Positions 63,860-64,000 of a DNA stretch of 64,000 nt are shown in pieces. The DNA is from Siphonodentalium dalli (taxonomy: Eukaryota > Mollusca > Scaphopoda > Gadilida > Siphonodentaliidae). A program made the translations under genes and the position numbers. Each line of letters begins with the position of its first letter. Position 1 is the first letter of the stretch. A model generated the notes under the pieces. The model saw nothing but the letters and a program-made list of their open reading frames with translations. It ran no database searches and was not told the DNA's origin. The stretch lies in contig CP136068.1 in NCBI GenBank assembly GCA_032622095.1, positions 113,909,546-113,973,545 of the forward strand, given 5' to 3'.

Positions 63860-64000
63860 CTGCAAAATGAACACTAACATTATACATGTATGTATTCCAA
63901 TCAATGTCATACTGCATACAATATTTTCCCAAGCATGAAAATGGAAATCCACGTCGAAAACCATCAGTGCTTTCAACTTTCATAATAACCTGATAATGAT

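Overview
This is a eukaryotic, AT-rich, very transposon-dense window. It holds most of one gene on the minus strand: a full-length ABC transporter of the ABCB (P-glycoprotein/MDR) family, split into 19 exons between 63859 (most upstream exon present) and the TGA stop at 5012-5014. Long introns, GT-AG splice sites, dense miniature transposons and LINE remnants mark an animal genome. Satellite-like arrays ending in CAGA or GGAC runs suggest a marine invertebrate, possibly a mollusc or relative; that placement is inference.

Gene layout, reading from high to low coordinates: the end of transmembrane domain 1 (TM5-TM6, 63859-58204); nucleotide-binding domain 1 (58428-49568: A-loop, Walker A, Q-loop, an LSAGQ signature, Walker B, H-loop); linker (49754-44500); transmembrane domain 2 (44542-13687); nucleotide-binding domain 2 (13843-5012). 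The 19 exons total 2971 nt. All intron phases agree from exon to exon, giving 989 codons plus one leading base that belongs to a codon split with an exon beyond 64000. The N-terminus and TM1-TM4 are outside the window. I recognise no second cellular gene. Positions 1-5011 are downstream flank.

The introns are largely nested miniature transposons: (A) a twin-hairpin module with CCCTGTGCC/GGCACAGGG ends, present in several different element backbones, including TTAA-flanked (piggyBac-like) ones; (B) hAT-like fold-back elements with CAAGCC/GGCTTG ends and 8-bp target duplications; (C) TA-flanked palindromes with CAGTAATGC/GCATTACTG ends; (D) several larger insertions with exact 8-bp or TTAA duplications, two of them confirmed by empty-site paralogues inside the window; (E) tandem arrays of about 60-180 bp units; (F) a LINE remnant.

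The most unusual features are in the gene itself. Three exons have their 5' end plus 3' splice site partially duplicated in the upstream intron: exon 2 (five units of 77 bp), exon 15 (a decayed array), and exon 6 (a single copy ending in an in-frame stop). Several splice sites lie only 16-34 nt from transposon ends. The twin-hairpin module looks like an independently captured unit.
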